Of a DNA stretch of 47,972 nucleotides, positions 11,547 to 21,816 are shown one piece after another. This DNA is from Batkoa obscura (taxonomy: Eukaryota; Entomophthoromycota; Entomophthoromycetes; Entomophthorales; Batkoaceae). The stretch covers positions 1 through 47,972 of the forward strand of contig JASVEC010000118.1 of the NCBI GenBank assembly GCA_030770535.1, given 5' to 3'. The notes beneath the pieces were generated by a model. It did no database searches, was not told where the DNA came from, and saw nothing but the letters and a program-made list of their open reading frames with translations. Position numbers and translations under genes: made by a program. The stretch's first letter is position 1. Every line of letters starts with the position of its first letter.

Positions 11547-12185
11547 ATGTGCACTCAGGCTTCCAATAGCTCAAAACCAAAATCAAGTAGATACCACATC
11601 CCTTATTACACTTCAGCTGCCGAAAAACCTAATCCAAATAAATCTTACACCATTCTAGCCCTTGTTTTACATCCTTCCCCCGCTTATAATCCTACCACCT
11701 CTTCTAAGCCAACTAAAACAGTTTTTGATTACAAATCTATTCAGAGTGTTCCAAGTAGTATGGCAGCATTGATGAAAGAAGCGTTAAAATCCTATACAGA
11801 GTCGATGTTCCACATGTAGAAGTAGCCAGATAGCTATATAAAGCTGATAAACGTTTAATAGACTCAGCTCAAAAACATACTAAAGATCAAGTAGCTCAAA
11901 AGAAAACGTCTCTTACTAGAAGTAAAACTCCATGTTACCTTGACCTTATAAAGGTAGCTAGGCATCTAGCTAAAGACGGACCAGAGAGCGCTGCATGAGA
12001 CCAAAGGGTTGTTGCTTGCATGGTTGCTTCTTGGATAAAGTCACTAGGATATTACCACTGTCTTTGCAAGTTATGAATGTTTTTTCTGGGGCCAAAAGGA
12101 CTTCATTGAATTTAAACTTTTGGTAGGCGGTACTAACTGCCCTAAGACTGTTGTTACCTATTGTAAAGATTTCCCAGCTTGAGAT
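11547..12185 (+). pseudogene. decayed coding relic of unknown origin
   Basis: Locally higher GC and codon-like composition. An open frame of 90 residues sits at 11547-11819 (Pro/Ser/Lys-rich start, then a stretch with ALMKEALKSYTES). Further protein-like stretches follow up to about 12180, including one with WGQKDFIEFKLLVGG, but not as one continuous frame. I do not recognise the family and cannot say whether it was a host gene or part of a mobile element. It looks broken in several places. Confidence 0.4.
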
Positions 12186-12349
12186 CCAAACAACATTTGA
12201 AATTATATTAGATAGTTTTCATTATTTATTTGTAACTTTCACAAAATTTAGTTTACTGTTTTATTATATTTCAATTTGTAAAATGATTCTATTACTTCAA
12301 GAAGTTTATAATCAAAGATCATCTCTACATTTCTCATCATAGAAGAACC

Positions 12350-12367
12350 CGCCTTCTTAAGAAGGCG
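12350..12367. repeat. perfect 18-bp GC-rich palindrome
   Basis: CGCCTTCTTAAGAAGGCG is exactly self-complementary. It stands out in about 75% AT sequence and lies just past the decayed coding relic. It could be a hairpin terminator or the tip of an old inverted repeat. Confidence 0.7.
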
Positions 12368-13007
12368 ACCTTTTGGTCCAAGATTAAGATCTAATGATGA
12401 CCTTAGTCGGAGCCTCTCAGTCCTTAATTTAAGCTTGTTGTTGCTTCTCCTCTTGTTTGTTTAAATTGATAATTTCTTAAATAAAACATACTACTGCAAG
12501 GGTGATTATCCTAAAAAAGCTTTGATCAATAAAACGTTTTTTATATACTGAAGATTTTTATGGAGTGATTATCTTAAAAGTATTTATTCTTCTGTATTTT
12601 CAATTCGATATGAACTAAACCCCAAATTTTAGTTGTATTTATTTAAAATTTTTAGAAAAAAGTTAATAAAGTAGCAAAACACGTTTATATTGTAGATTAT
12701 TTATAAATAAAATGATAATTTTCCAAAAGTTTTAATTCATAATTTGATTACTAAGGTAGTTTGCATCACTTTAGCTCTGATGATTTATTTTATGTCTCAG
12801 ACTAACCATGAAATTCACACCATGTTTTAGCTATAAATAGCCATTAGTATTATTTATAATTACTTTCATACTAATGTGATAAACACTTGAACCTATTTTC
12901 CATAATCTTATTGATATTAAGATATACAAAAGGTTATAATGAAACATCTACTTATACTTTTTGCTCTGTTATTACTTCATAAAAGGTTTTTATTTATGTT
13001 AATACAT
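12368..13007. other. AT-rich intergenic region, nothing recognised
   Basis: No frame, repeat copy or RNA gene that I can support. Confidence 0.5.
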
Positions 13008-13106
13008 GGGGATGTATTTTTGTATTTAAGAGTTTTACTAGTAATTTTTCCACTCAAATAGCGCTTGAAAGATGGAAAAAGTAATGAAGCCAAAAAAAAC
13101 AATCCC
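13008..13106 (+). mobile_element. MITE-like element copy 4
   Basis: CATGGGGATGTATTTTTG at the left and AAAAAACAATCCCATATG at the right, about 99 bp. All internal blocks of the family are present, including CTCAAATAGCGCTT and GATGGAAAAAGTAATGAAGCC. Confidence 0.82.
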
Positions 13107-13110
13107 ATAT

Positions 13111-13440
13111 GGAAATCCTCAGCCTTTATCGCACAAAGAAATAGGCCACTATGATTGGATTAAAATTAAGGGATAATCCATAACCAATCAAATGCACCCA
13201 GTCTATCATTACCAGGAAATTGAAACTGGCCTGAAGTAAATCAAATCAATCAATGCATGGCAAAAGGAACCCCCACCTATTAATTGATGGAAACCTCCAG
13301 TCACACAAGGAAACCTATCTTTGTAATTGGTTTGAAGCTAAGGGACAAACCAAGGTAAATTAATTGGATCCAGTCTATTATTTCTAGAAAGTTAAAAATG
13401 AATTAAACTAAATCAACTAAAGTACAATGAAAAGAAGCCA
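13111..13440. repeat. diverged two-unit direct repeat
   Basis: A unit beginning GGAAATCCTCAGCC near 13111 recurs as GGAAACCTCCAGTC near 13289. Shared later blocks are ATTGG-TT-AA--TAAGGGA, CCAGTCTAT and AAATCAA. The period is about 180 bp with clear divergence. The segment is less AT-rich than its surroundings and ends upstream of a TATAAAAA string (about 13543) and an ACTAT microsatellite. Its origin is unknown. Confidence 0.55.
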
Positions 13441-13600
13441 TTAAGAGACTTGTCAAGGTGATACAAGGGAAGGTAACCATAATGTTTAAACCTAATACTT
13501 CTTGTGCTTTTTTGTTAACCTCTAGATAGAATCCAAGGTGTATAAAAACCTGACTTAATTAATCAAATAAACATTATCAGTCAAAAAAATTAACTAACAT

Positions 13601-13620
13601 ACTATACTATACTATACTAT
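13601..13620 (+). repeat. ACTAT pentanucleotide microsatellite
   Basis: Four perfect ACTAT units following ACAT. Confidence 0.8.
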
Positions 13621-14379
13621 ATGGTCAATAGGATACTTGTGTTTTTAAACTCAATATATTCAAGAATGAAACGATCAAATAAAATTTAACAAATTTGAAA
13701 AAATAATAGCGATAAAACCTTCCCAAAAATTAAATTACTCTTCTTGAATGATTGAGCTTGAGCTTTTACAAATTTCGGTCAATGAATTTTTTATTATTAG
13801 CAGTAGCAATTAAGTTAGCTTGTATATACGTCTCTAAAAGAGTAAAAAAGCCCCTGAACGGCTTTCAATAAATAAAATTACCGATAAAATGCCGCTACAG
13901 AAGAACTGAAACCAGAAATTGGATGTCCTCTATTTCATCACTCATTTAAAATCTAATAATGGTTGATTGAATTATTTTTTCTGTTACTTTCTCATTTAAT
14001 GAAGGGGAAGGTGTAACATAGTAATTTTCTTAAAAGTGCAAACAAATTCGCGAATCAAAAATTATTTAATGATCAATACTTATACTATAATACAAATATA
14101 TATTGTATAAGAAAACAAATAACTTAACTTATAAATCTATAGCTAGAAAATAGGTTGTATTGAAGTCAAACAATTCAATATTAGAGACAAATATAAAAAT
14201 CTAATGCTTAATGAAAAACATATAATTTACTCTATGAGTTTATACTACTATATGGTTTTTAAATAAATACATACATAAGATATTTTAAACTCAAGTTATT
14301 GATAAATTTAAAAAACTTATTCTGCATCATTTTAAATTTTAGCTCTTAAAGTTAAACTTTTAAAAACTTTTATTGAGAC
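13621..14379. other. AT-rich intergenic region
   Basis: Presumably includes the 3' UTR of the ML-domain gene to its right. Nothing else is supported. Confidence 0.5.
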
Positions 14380-14889
14380 TTAAAGTCTAAGTTTGAGTTG
14401 GATACGACTGACTTGTTTCTTGTTTGGAAGAGTAACAAGACCATCGACAAGGTAATTACCACCTGGGATATTGGAAGGAACCTCAACAACTTTAGTAATA
14501 ACGTGATCACCCTTCTGAATTGGGCATTTAAGTTTATCATCTTCAACATATTCACAGAAATCATAATCTTTATCAACAACAGTAAAAATACCAAGTTTAG
14601 CAGTAACATGAGCGTTGGTACCTTTAGAGATTTCTTGCTGAGCAGTACCAGTGATAGTCACGGTGAGTTTTTGTCCTCTTTTTGGTACACGTGGGTTGAG
14701 AGTAACCTTCTTGATCAAGAAAGCATCACTTGAAGAACCACAGTCATAGACGGTATCATCAGTGATTGGGCGGCAAGCAGCAGAGATAGCAAATCTTTCA
14801 CCATCAAATGGAGCATCGAATTTTAGCTCAATCAAAGCAGAGGCGCTGGTAGCAAGGGCAAAAAGAGCAAAGATCTGAGTGAGTTGCAT
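14380..14889 (-). CDS. secreted ML-domain protein (NPC2 / PG-PI transfer protein-like), paralog 1
   Basis: 169 residues in a single exon. A signal peptide (MQLTQIFALFALATSASA) is followed by an MD-2-related lipid-recognition domain. The Cys pattern (CRPITDDTVYDC, then DFCEYVEDDKLKCP) and the order YDC, a short loop, P-K-R-G-Q-K-L-T-V-T-I-T-G, KLGIFTV, CPIQKGD, EVPSNIPGGNYLVDG match fungal phosphatidylglycerol/phosphatidylinositol transfer proteins of the NPC2 family, which bind sterols or phospholipids in a beta-sandwich pocket. This copy is therefore probably a secreted or vacuolar lipid binder. A TATA box lies 78 bp upstream of the ATG. Codons are richer in C-ending forms than in the housekeeping genes here. 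The paralog is at 23186-23695, in the opposite orientation. The gene sits between the two inverted transposon copies. Confidence 0.88.
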   Translation of the reverse strand: MQLTQIFALFALATSASALIELKFDAPFDGERFAISAACRPITDDTVYDCGSSSDAFLIKKVTLNPRVPKRGQKLTVTITGTAQQEISKGTNAHVTAKLGIFTVVDKDYDFCEYVEDDKLKCPIQKGDHVITKVVEVPSNIPGGNYLVDGLVTLPNKKQVSRIQLKLRL

Positions 14890-14958
14890 TTTTATGACTA
14901 GGTTTGAGTAAATATTAAATTATCAAAGTATGATAAAGATATTATTGGTTTGATCCAA

Positions 14959-14967
14959 CTTTATATA
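14959..14967 (-). promoter_or_regulatory. TATA box of ML-domain paralog 1
   Basis: TATATAAAG on the minus strand, about 75 bp before the ATG. It has the same sequence and spacing as the paralog (23110-23118). Confidence 0.65.
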
Positions 14968-16083
14968 CTATTTTCTGGTATAGTGCTTTTACCAGCATTT
15001 TGTTGTTTTATATATGTATGTCGTATTACATAGTTTTGATAGAACAAGAGCATACATATTTATAGTTTGGAGCCACAAAAATAGAACTAATTTTTTTCAT
15101 ATTTAGTAATTTTTTGAATTTGCGTATCGGTTATAATGAATGTTTTGATTTTTAAATCATCATCATTAATGTCAAAAACTATAATATTATGAAGCGATGT
15201 ATGCTTATTGATACAATTGCTAAATATTGTTTTATTTAACAACTCATCAACTATAACCTTTATCATATATAACAAGATAACTAAACATTGATTTGTTGTC
15301 TTTACTTTGTTAAGGCTTTAATATTTAGGAACATCCTCTCCATTTGAATACAAGGAAAGTGCTTTTAACACGTGTAACTTAAATTGGCTATACAATGGAC
15401 ATATATTTGTTTATACATATAATCATGTCAAATGATTAATGTTAGTAATACAATGTAACCCAAACTATACTCTTGTAAGCACGTTTTCATGTAATCAAAA
15501 AATACTAAAGAAATCAATAGCTGTTTTAATGCCTTATTAAATTTTTAGTAATAACACTACGCTTCTATAGCTATTTTCGGAAATGATCCCATCTTTTAGC
15601 ATACTAAAAATCTAGCATACTTCTAATTTTAAAACTATGATTGGATGCATTAAGTATTATTACAATATTATTTAAACTAATGTTGTTGAATAAAAACTCG
15701 AAATATTTGTTCTATAATTTATATTTCAAACATCTGATTAAAGACATTATTATTTTAAGTAATGATTTTTATAAGTACTTTATTTTGTTTTAATTATGTA
15801 ATAAACTGTAACAAACGATCAATTTTGTATTATTTTGTTTTAATTATGTGATAATAAAATTTAATTTTTTAAATTTTAACTATCCTTAACCATAATAGTA
15901 ATATGAAACCTTTTTTATATTATATGAAAGCATAAGTTAATAAATTATAAATGAGGCAAAATAAATAATTAGAAAATGTTTTATTACATATAAACAATAT
16001 TATATTGTCATACGCGTTAATCAACAAAGAAAGCAAAAAATCAAATGAAAATGATCAAATTTAATAAAAATATTTAAACCAAT
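14968..16083. other. AT-rich intergenic region with a short direct repeat
   Basis: TATTTTGTTTTAATTATGT occurs at 15781-15799 and again at 15831-15849, a 50-bp period. A 62-residue minus-strand frame at 15087-15275 has no coding features and is not called. Confidence 0.5.
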
Positions 16084-16371
16084 ATATGAGGCTGTCCTAA
16101 TTGGTTTCAGAATCTACTTGGAAATTAATCCAAATTTAAAATTCCAAGTTTGTGTTCAATATAACGGTTAAATCTAAAAAGCCTAAAATTAAATGTCTCT
16201 ATTTAAAACTTATTTTAATTGTTTCCTTTTCTTAAATAGCTAATTTTCCTAACTATATATTTTATGTTAGTTCTGTTAGATATTTAACAGATATATAATA
16301 TATAACTATATGATTATATAATTATATAAATACACTTATTTGACTTTATTTTTTGTTGAAATAAAAATAAA

Positions 16372-16785
16372 ATGCAAACTTTCATAACTAAACTTCGAAA
16401 TGGAATTTTTGAAAACTTCAATACAATAGGGAGGAGTACACAATATAAACATTGTAATTCATTTACATCAATTTTAAGAGCTACTTATAACAACCCAAGG
16501 TTTATCGAATTTTATAATAAAACAAAACAAAGAAAAGATATATTATCAAAGTTTACTATCGATAATAATAAACTTAATCAAGTAATGTATAAAATTAGTG
16601 CTTTAAGGGAAACAGGAAACAAAAGTCAGCAAGTAGCGTTATTATCAACTATAGCTTCAGTATATTCTTTTGATGAGTGTAAGAGTTTTGGGTTTAATAT
16701 AAATAGAAATCAATATGATTATTCAAAAACAAGCAATAATAATAAAATATCAACATTAAAACCTATTATTAAAAATACAAAATAA
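16372..16785 (+). CDS. transposon N-terminal frame, copy B (137 aa)
   Basis: Starts at the first ATG after an AT-rich leader and is basic and Asn-rich (MQTFITKLRNGIFENF). It ends with TAA at 16783-16785, yet the same frame then continues open for 45 codons (beginning IKDDQIETIIQYLLND) to the ATG at 16921 that begins the transposase frame. The simplest reading is one ancestral gene of about 570 codons split by an in-frame stop. A two-protein arrangement, stop readthrough or a spliced intron are alternatives. The stop is present in both copies. Confidence 0.7.
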   Translation: MQTFITKLRNGIFENFNTIGRSTQYKHCNSFTSILRATYNNPRFIEFYNKTKQRKDILSKFTIDNNKLNQVMYKISALRETGNKSQQVALLSTIASVYSFDECKSFGFNINRNQYDYSKTSNNNKISTLKPIIKNTK

Positions 16786-16920
16786 ATTAAAGATGACCAA
16801 ATTGAAACTATTATACAATATTTACTAAATGATTCAACTATTTCATCAAGATTTAATAAAAAAAGTAACGATAGTAAATATTCATCAGATAATATATATA
16901 TATTAAATAAAAGTAGAAGA

Positions 16921-18078
16921 ATGATATATAGTAAATATTTGAATGATCTAAGAGATAAAGCAGTAGCTAGGTCAACGTTCTTTAAATATATACCAACTAA
17001 TTTCAAAAATCCAGCAAGAAAAACGGATCTATGTAATATATGTACCCAGTATACAGTTAGAAAAAAGTTATTTGAAAATAAAATAAATACAGCAAAAAAC
17101 AAAGCAGAGATACAAGAAATTTTCAACGAAGAAGAAAAATTATACAAATTACATAAATTCTGTGTTGATACTCAAAAAAACACATTTAATGAAACTATCA
17201 AAAAATTAAATAACAAAAGTTGTATAATAGTTTTAGATTTTAAACAAAATATGGAAATAGGGACAAGGCCAGATTCAATAAATCTAGATCATTATAATAA
17301 ACAAGCTATATCAGTATTAGGCTTTGGTGTATTATATTTAAAAGATGATAAAACAATAGGCAAAGTTTACTTTGATTATTTATCTGAAATATTGAATCAT
17401 GATTCAGCATATGCAGGAGATTTTTTAATCGATTTGATCTCTACAGAGCTTCTATTTAAAAAGTTTACAAAAATTAATATATGGGCAGATACAGGAAATC
17501 ATTTTAGATCCCAAGAGTTTCTACACTATATGTTTAAAGAAATTCATAAAATAAATAGTAGTTTGAATGTTAATCTTAATTTTTTTGCTGAGCATCATGG
17601 AAAAAGTATAGTTGATGGACATTTTGGAAACCTTTCAAAATGGAAAAGTAGTTTTGAAGCGTTAGGTAAAATAGAAGATATCGATCAATTAATTTCAAGA
17701 TTTGAGGCTTTTATTTGCGAGCATAATAAAATTAATAACTCGACTGTTAATAATGGGAAAACAGATATAATTTTTAAAAAGTATAAAAGAAACAAAAATA
17801 CAAAAAGAATAATAGAGACCCAAAAGACATTAAAGAAGTGTTTACACTTTATTAAACATAACAATAAACTACATTGTTATCCAGTATCTGATACATCAAA
17901 AAAAAGCGATATAGTCCCAATTAAAGTTATAGAGTCTATAGAAAACAGAAAAATTAAAAGATCGATCCCAGCTTACCTTATGAAGATAACAGAGAATTTA
18001 AAAATTTCGATATTTACTAAGCAAGTAAGTAGTTTGTTGAATGATAGAAATAGATTGTTAAATGTTAGGATTACTTAA
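16921..18078 (+). CDS. putative DDE-type transposase, copy B (385 aa from first ATG)
   Basis: Predicted enzyme for excision and integration of the element. A Cys pair with later Cys/His (CNICTQY ... HKFC) near residues 37-80 could bind zinc. Candidate catalytic acidic residues sit in IIVLDFKQNMEIG (about residue 105), INIWADTGNHFRS (about 190) and FFAEHHGKSIVDGHFG (about 232-247), followed by an acidic region (KIEDIDQ). The C-terminus is basic. I did not match it to a named superfamily. The copy A version loses the last ~50 residues. The frame has the strong A/T codon bias of its surroundings. Confidence 0.75.
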   Translation: MIYSKYLNDLRDKAVARSTFFKYIPTNFKNPARKTDLCNICTQYTVRKKLFENKINTAKNKAEIQEIFNEEEKLYKLHKFCVDTQKNTFNETIKKLNNKSCIIVLDFKQNMEIGTRPDSINLDHYNKQAISVLGFGVLYLKDDKTIGKVYFDYLSEILNHDSAYAGDFLIDLISTELLFKKFTKINIWADTGNHFRSQEFLHYMFKEIHKINSSLNVNLNFFAEHHGKSIVDGHFGNLSKWKSSFEALGKIEDIDQLISRFEAFICEHNKINNSTVNNGKTDIIFKKYKRNKNTKRIIETQKTLKKCLHFIKHNNKLHCYPVSDTSKKSDIVPIKVIESIENRKIKRSIPAYLMKITENLKISIFTKQVSSLLNDRNRLLNVRIT

Positions 18079-18091
18079 GTTATTAATAGCT

Positions 18092-18222
18092 AAGTTAATA
18101 AATAGTCAAAGAACAAGTAACTGTAATAATATGTAAAAACTATTATTACTTGTACTATATAGGGATGGTTAATTATAGTTTTGGGGCTAACCACTCTCTC
18201 CCATGCAGCTATTTATTAACTT
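18092..18222. repeat. subterminal inverted repeat inside transposon copy B
   Basis: AAGTTAATAAATAG at 18092-18105 and its exact reverse complement at 18209-18222, with an inner imperfect pair. It corresponds to 9086-9216 in copy A. It begins about 14 bp after the transposase stop, so a transcript 3'-end hairpin or a nested small element are both possible. Confidence 0.75.
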
Positions 18223-18533
18223 GGCAATATATTAATAATGTAATTATAACATTAAAATAGTTTATTTATTTGATAATAAATCTACAATGTTAGTTATAAA
18301 GCGGTTGATAATAAATATTTCTCAATTAAGCTTTATAAGAACATGTATTTAAGATCTAGTAGAAATTCAAGTAACTTACAGTATGAGCTATAATAGAATG
18401 ATTTAGAACTGTGTTTGGGTACTTTTGTTTTAATAAAAGATGTGATTTTATAGAATTTTAAGCGAAGTTTTTAAAATACAAAATTTTTCAAAAATTGGAT
18501 AAAATAATGAAACTAATTCAGACAACCCCATAT

Positions 18534-19991
18534 AGTAAAAGCGCCCTTTTATTAAAAGAAGGTAACGATGCAACTGTATAACGAGAACTAGACGAATTGT
18601 TTTAATTTAAGATTGGTTATAAGGCATTTATACTTTGATCTCGGTTTAACCCACTGTTTACATGTTATTAATTTTGAATCTCAGTTCTTATTTCTAGTTT
18701 AGAAGAATATCGTTTCTTTGGTATACTTTAACTTCAAGTTATTTTGATAAGTCATGGAGTTATAATATATTGTGATAACCCTGGTTTAAATAAATGAGTT
18801 TTTTAGGAATAAAATTCAGGTCATTCTTTAAAAAACCAAAAGTTAAAAAAAGTTTATTAGGATTATTTGTTCGCATCATCATCTTTTTCCAAGCCTTTAA
18901 AATTTACATAAGGGAGTAGTAATTTTATATTTATTTTAGTATATAAGCTTATTAATTTCCTAGTTTACTCTCATTTTTAAACGTCGAATAAAAGCTCTGT
19001 GGATGAATCCGATAAAAAAAGAACTAGGGGTAGTGTTATAATAATTTTAATCTTTTTAGATATTTAAGAAATTGCCAATTCTGCTTGTTTTTATGCAGCC
19101 TTATCTATTTATGAAGCAGTCTAAATGTAAACGACCAAAAAAATAAATACTTATAGTATATTTAATCACAGTAAAACCTTATTAATTTTATTTAGTGATT
19201 TTTTTATATTATAATCAACTTGTACCCTTTCTCTACATTTTAAGCAAGCTCTTTATTAGCTTTTTCGTTGAGTATGCTAAAAAATCAATTAAATCTTCTA
19301 GTTTTTAGATTTAAATCTACAAATTTAAATATTAAAATATCACTCTTTGTATTATTTGGATTGCTAGTTTTACAAAAATCAACAGGAGAAAAGTTGAACC
19401 TTGGATTTAAATTAACGTATCATGATAAAATCGTATTAAGTTTAAACAGATATATAAAAGCAGAATAATTTTAAAAAAATTTAATATCTTAAATAAACTA
19501 TACTTAAGGAATAATCAGCAATATTTCAACAAAAAGTTGTAAAGCAGTAGACTAACGTACTAAATAGCTTTTGTTGATCTTAAAATAGGAAATTAATGGA
19601 TGCTGATTACTAGCAATAAGTACTTTTGATGACTGTAAAACTATACAGCTGTTAAAGCTCAATTTGCAAAATAGAAATTTTTATTTTAAAATAAATATCT
19701 AAGCATTGAAATAAAAATCAGTTTTAACCACTACACGACTGAATATTAACAGTTGTCAACCGAAATTATATACCCTTGTTTATAAGCTATTAGCCTATGA
19801 TGAATTAGTTGATGGCTTATAATAAATATAATATATCATGAAGGATATACGAATTGACAAGTATTATAGAACTATTACAAACGATGGAGTATATAAACAA
19901 ACAAAATACAAAGTCAAAATACTATCGATCTATTTCAGTATTCACTATTCACTGTATACTGGGATACACTTAAAAATTGATTATAGAGCGT
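18534..19991. other. AT-rich intergenic region, no gene supported
   Basis: A 66-residue frame at 19268-19468 has one hydrophobic stretch, but no context supports it. No repeat family member was seen. Confidence 0.5.
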
Positions 19992-21074
19992 GAAATCTTT
20001 TATTAATACTTATCTCGTTCTTAGCTATTATTTCTGCCTTAAACTTACTGAAAATAATAACTTAGTTAGCGATTAAGCAATAGCTGCTAAAAGATATAGC
20101 TATGGAACTAAATCAAGTGATGATTACGAAAGTAGTCCAAGTAATAGTTATAATCGATTTGATCTATCAGAATTCTTAAGATGATATTTTAAATATTCTT
20201 GGTACTGTATAGGTTAAGGACACGATTATTTAAATAGGTCAGGGACATATAAAAACTATGATTATTTAAGGAAGAATGCAGCATATGGAAATCATGGATT
20301 ATATAGATATGGTGGTTGTCCTGGAAATCATGAATCATATAGTACTCTAGGTTAGCTAAACGTCAAAAGCATTCCGATGCCTCAGGATGATTAGGCGCTT
20401 CAATAATCCTGTAAATCCCAGGCCAAATATATATTGAAAATCTAACTAAAGCACCAAAACAACTAAGTGATTCAAGCATTTATAGAACTCCACAACAACC
20501 AAATATCCTGAATCCATTTAAAGCTCTAGAGTAATTAAATATTCCAAGCATCTCCGGCACCTCGAAGCAGCCAAGTATCGAAACCAAATGTAAAATCTAA
20601 CAAAAATCAAATATTTCAACTTTATCAGACATTTCAGGGCAATCTGGAACTTGGAAATTGTTCGATGCTCTAGAGCAAATAAAAGATCCAGGCTCATCTG
20701 AAACTCTAAAACAACCAAGCGGCTCAGAATTTTCTAGAGTTTCAGAAATAGCAGACAATCATGGCCTTTTCGGTAGCTCAGGCTCTTTAAATAACCCAAA
20801 ATGACCAGAATATTCAACGCGATTAAAAACTTCAGGACAATTAGATATTAAATGATCTTCTAGTAACTCAAGCTCTTCAGATATTTCAAATTCTTCTAGT
20901 GGTCCGTGCCCTTCCGATGATTCAAAATCCTCTAACGGCTCAAACTCCTTATGTAACCCAGGACCCTCTAGTTATCCAGGATCTTCTAGTAGCTTAGGAT
21001 CTTTTAGCCGCCCAAGCTCATCTGAGCATCATAATAGTTACGGAAGTAATGAAAATAGTTATAGTGCTTACTAA
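19992..21074 (+). pseudogene. decayed gene for a secreted Ser/Gly/Tyr/Asn-rich repeat protein
   Basis: A possible signal-peptide-like start at about 19992 (KSFINTYLVLSYYFCLKL, with GTG where ATG would be expected) leads into protein-like sequence. Early blocks read AKRYSYGTKSSDDYESSPSNS and NAAYGNHGLYRYGGCPGN. The end is a clean low-complexity tail (SSSGPCPSDDSKSSNGSNS, then YPGSSSSLGSFSRPSSSEHH and NSYGSNENSYSAY) closing at TAA 21072-21074. Between these, in-frame TGA, TAA and TAG codons are frequent (for example after SEFLR near 20180 and after YSTLG near 20354). Repeated CTCAGG/CCAGG-like units suggest the body was built from short repeats. It is probably a dead relative of secreted structural proteins; the family is not recognised. 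Confidence 0.5.
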
Positions 21075-21717
21075 GGTAAAATGACCTATTTTGGTGTGAT
21101 GAAGTATTAAAAATTTTATTTGGATAGTTTTATCAATTATTTGATCTATGTTCATATAAAATGAGTTCTAAATTATATGTAAGATACCGACTTGGTGTTT
21201 ATGATTGACTATTTTGAAAAGTAGTATTAAAGTATTTTAAAAAGTAATTGGTAGCAAACAGTAGCGGTAAAAACCATAAGTTTAATAATGATATTATGTC
21301 AAAACAAACAGTATTTATAATACGATCCTCAGAATACTCTACTATTTTAATTTCATGTCTTTTTAGCTGAATGGTGCTGTAAATCTAATTTATGGTTATG
21401 CCATATTATGTTAGGCATTGCTTCAATCAAAAGATAATCTGATGTTATAATTTTGTTCAAAATTAAAAATAGTTTGAGGAAGTATATGTGTGATATTATT
21501 AACATTCATTATTATAAAATCTGATTCAGCATCAAGATAGGCTAATGTTAAAAAGAGGAACTTTAGTTAGCTTTATAAAGTATCCTATACTAGACTATAA
21601 ATAGTATCATCTGCTCACGCTATAATCATAATCATTCCTTGTGTTGGTAGATTCTATAAATAAATAAAATTACATTTAATGAGCTCAAAAGTTAGTACCA
21701 ATTGACATTTAATATAT
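21075..21717. other. AT-rich intergenic region
   Basis: Nothing supported. Confidence 0.5.
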
Positions 21718-21816
21718 GGGGATGTTTTTTTTGGCTTCGTTATTTTTTCCATCTTTTAAGCACTATTCGAGTGGAAAAGTTATTAGTAAAATTCTTAAAC
21801 ACAAAAATACATCTCC
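21718..21816 (-). mobile_element. MITE-like element copy 5
   Basis: ATATATGGGGATGTTTTTTT on the left, ACATCTCCATATATAT on the right, about 99 bp, inverted relative to copies 2-4 and 6. Together with the 4332 copy it shows insertion in both orientations. Confidence 0.82.

Larger units (their letters stand above)
16088..18529 (+). mobile_element. DNA transposon copy B (2442 bp, terminal inverted repeats)
   Basis: Same element as 8779-11221 in the opposite orientation, flanked on both sides by ATAT. The left terminus reads GAGGCTGTCCTAATTGG and the right terminus is the reverse complement of GGGGTTGTCTGAATTAG. It is one base shorter than copy A, matching the single extra base seen there. It carries the longer transposase frame. 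The superfamily is not assigned: the motif set (LDFKQNM, WADTGNHFRS, HHGKSIVDGHFG) looks DDE-like, but I cannot place it by eye. Confidence 0.92.

Noticed and set aside
15087-15275. 62-aa minus-strand frame
   Set aside because: No coding features beyond length, and AT-rich chance frames of this size are common here.
19268-19468. 66-aa frame with a hydrophobic stretch
   Set aside because: Short, isolated, no promoter-like context or homologous copy; within chance for this composition.
20518-20718. 66-aa minus-strand frame in the Ser-rich relic
   Set aside because: Mirror of the degenerate repeats on the plus strand.
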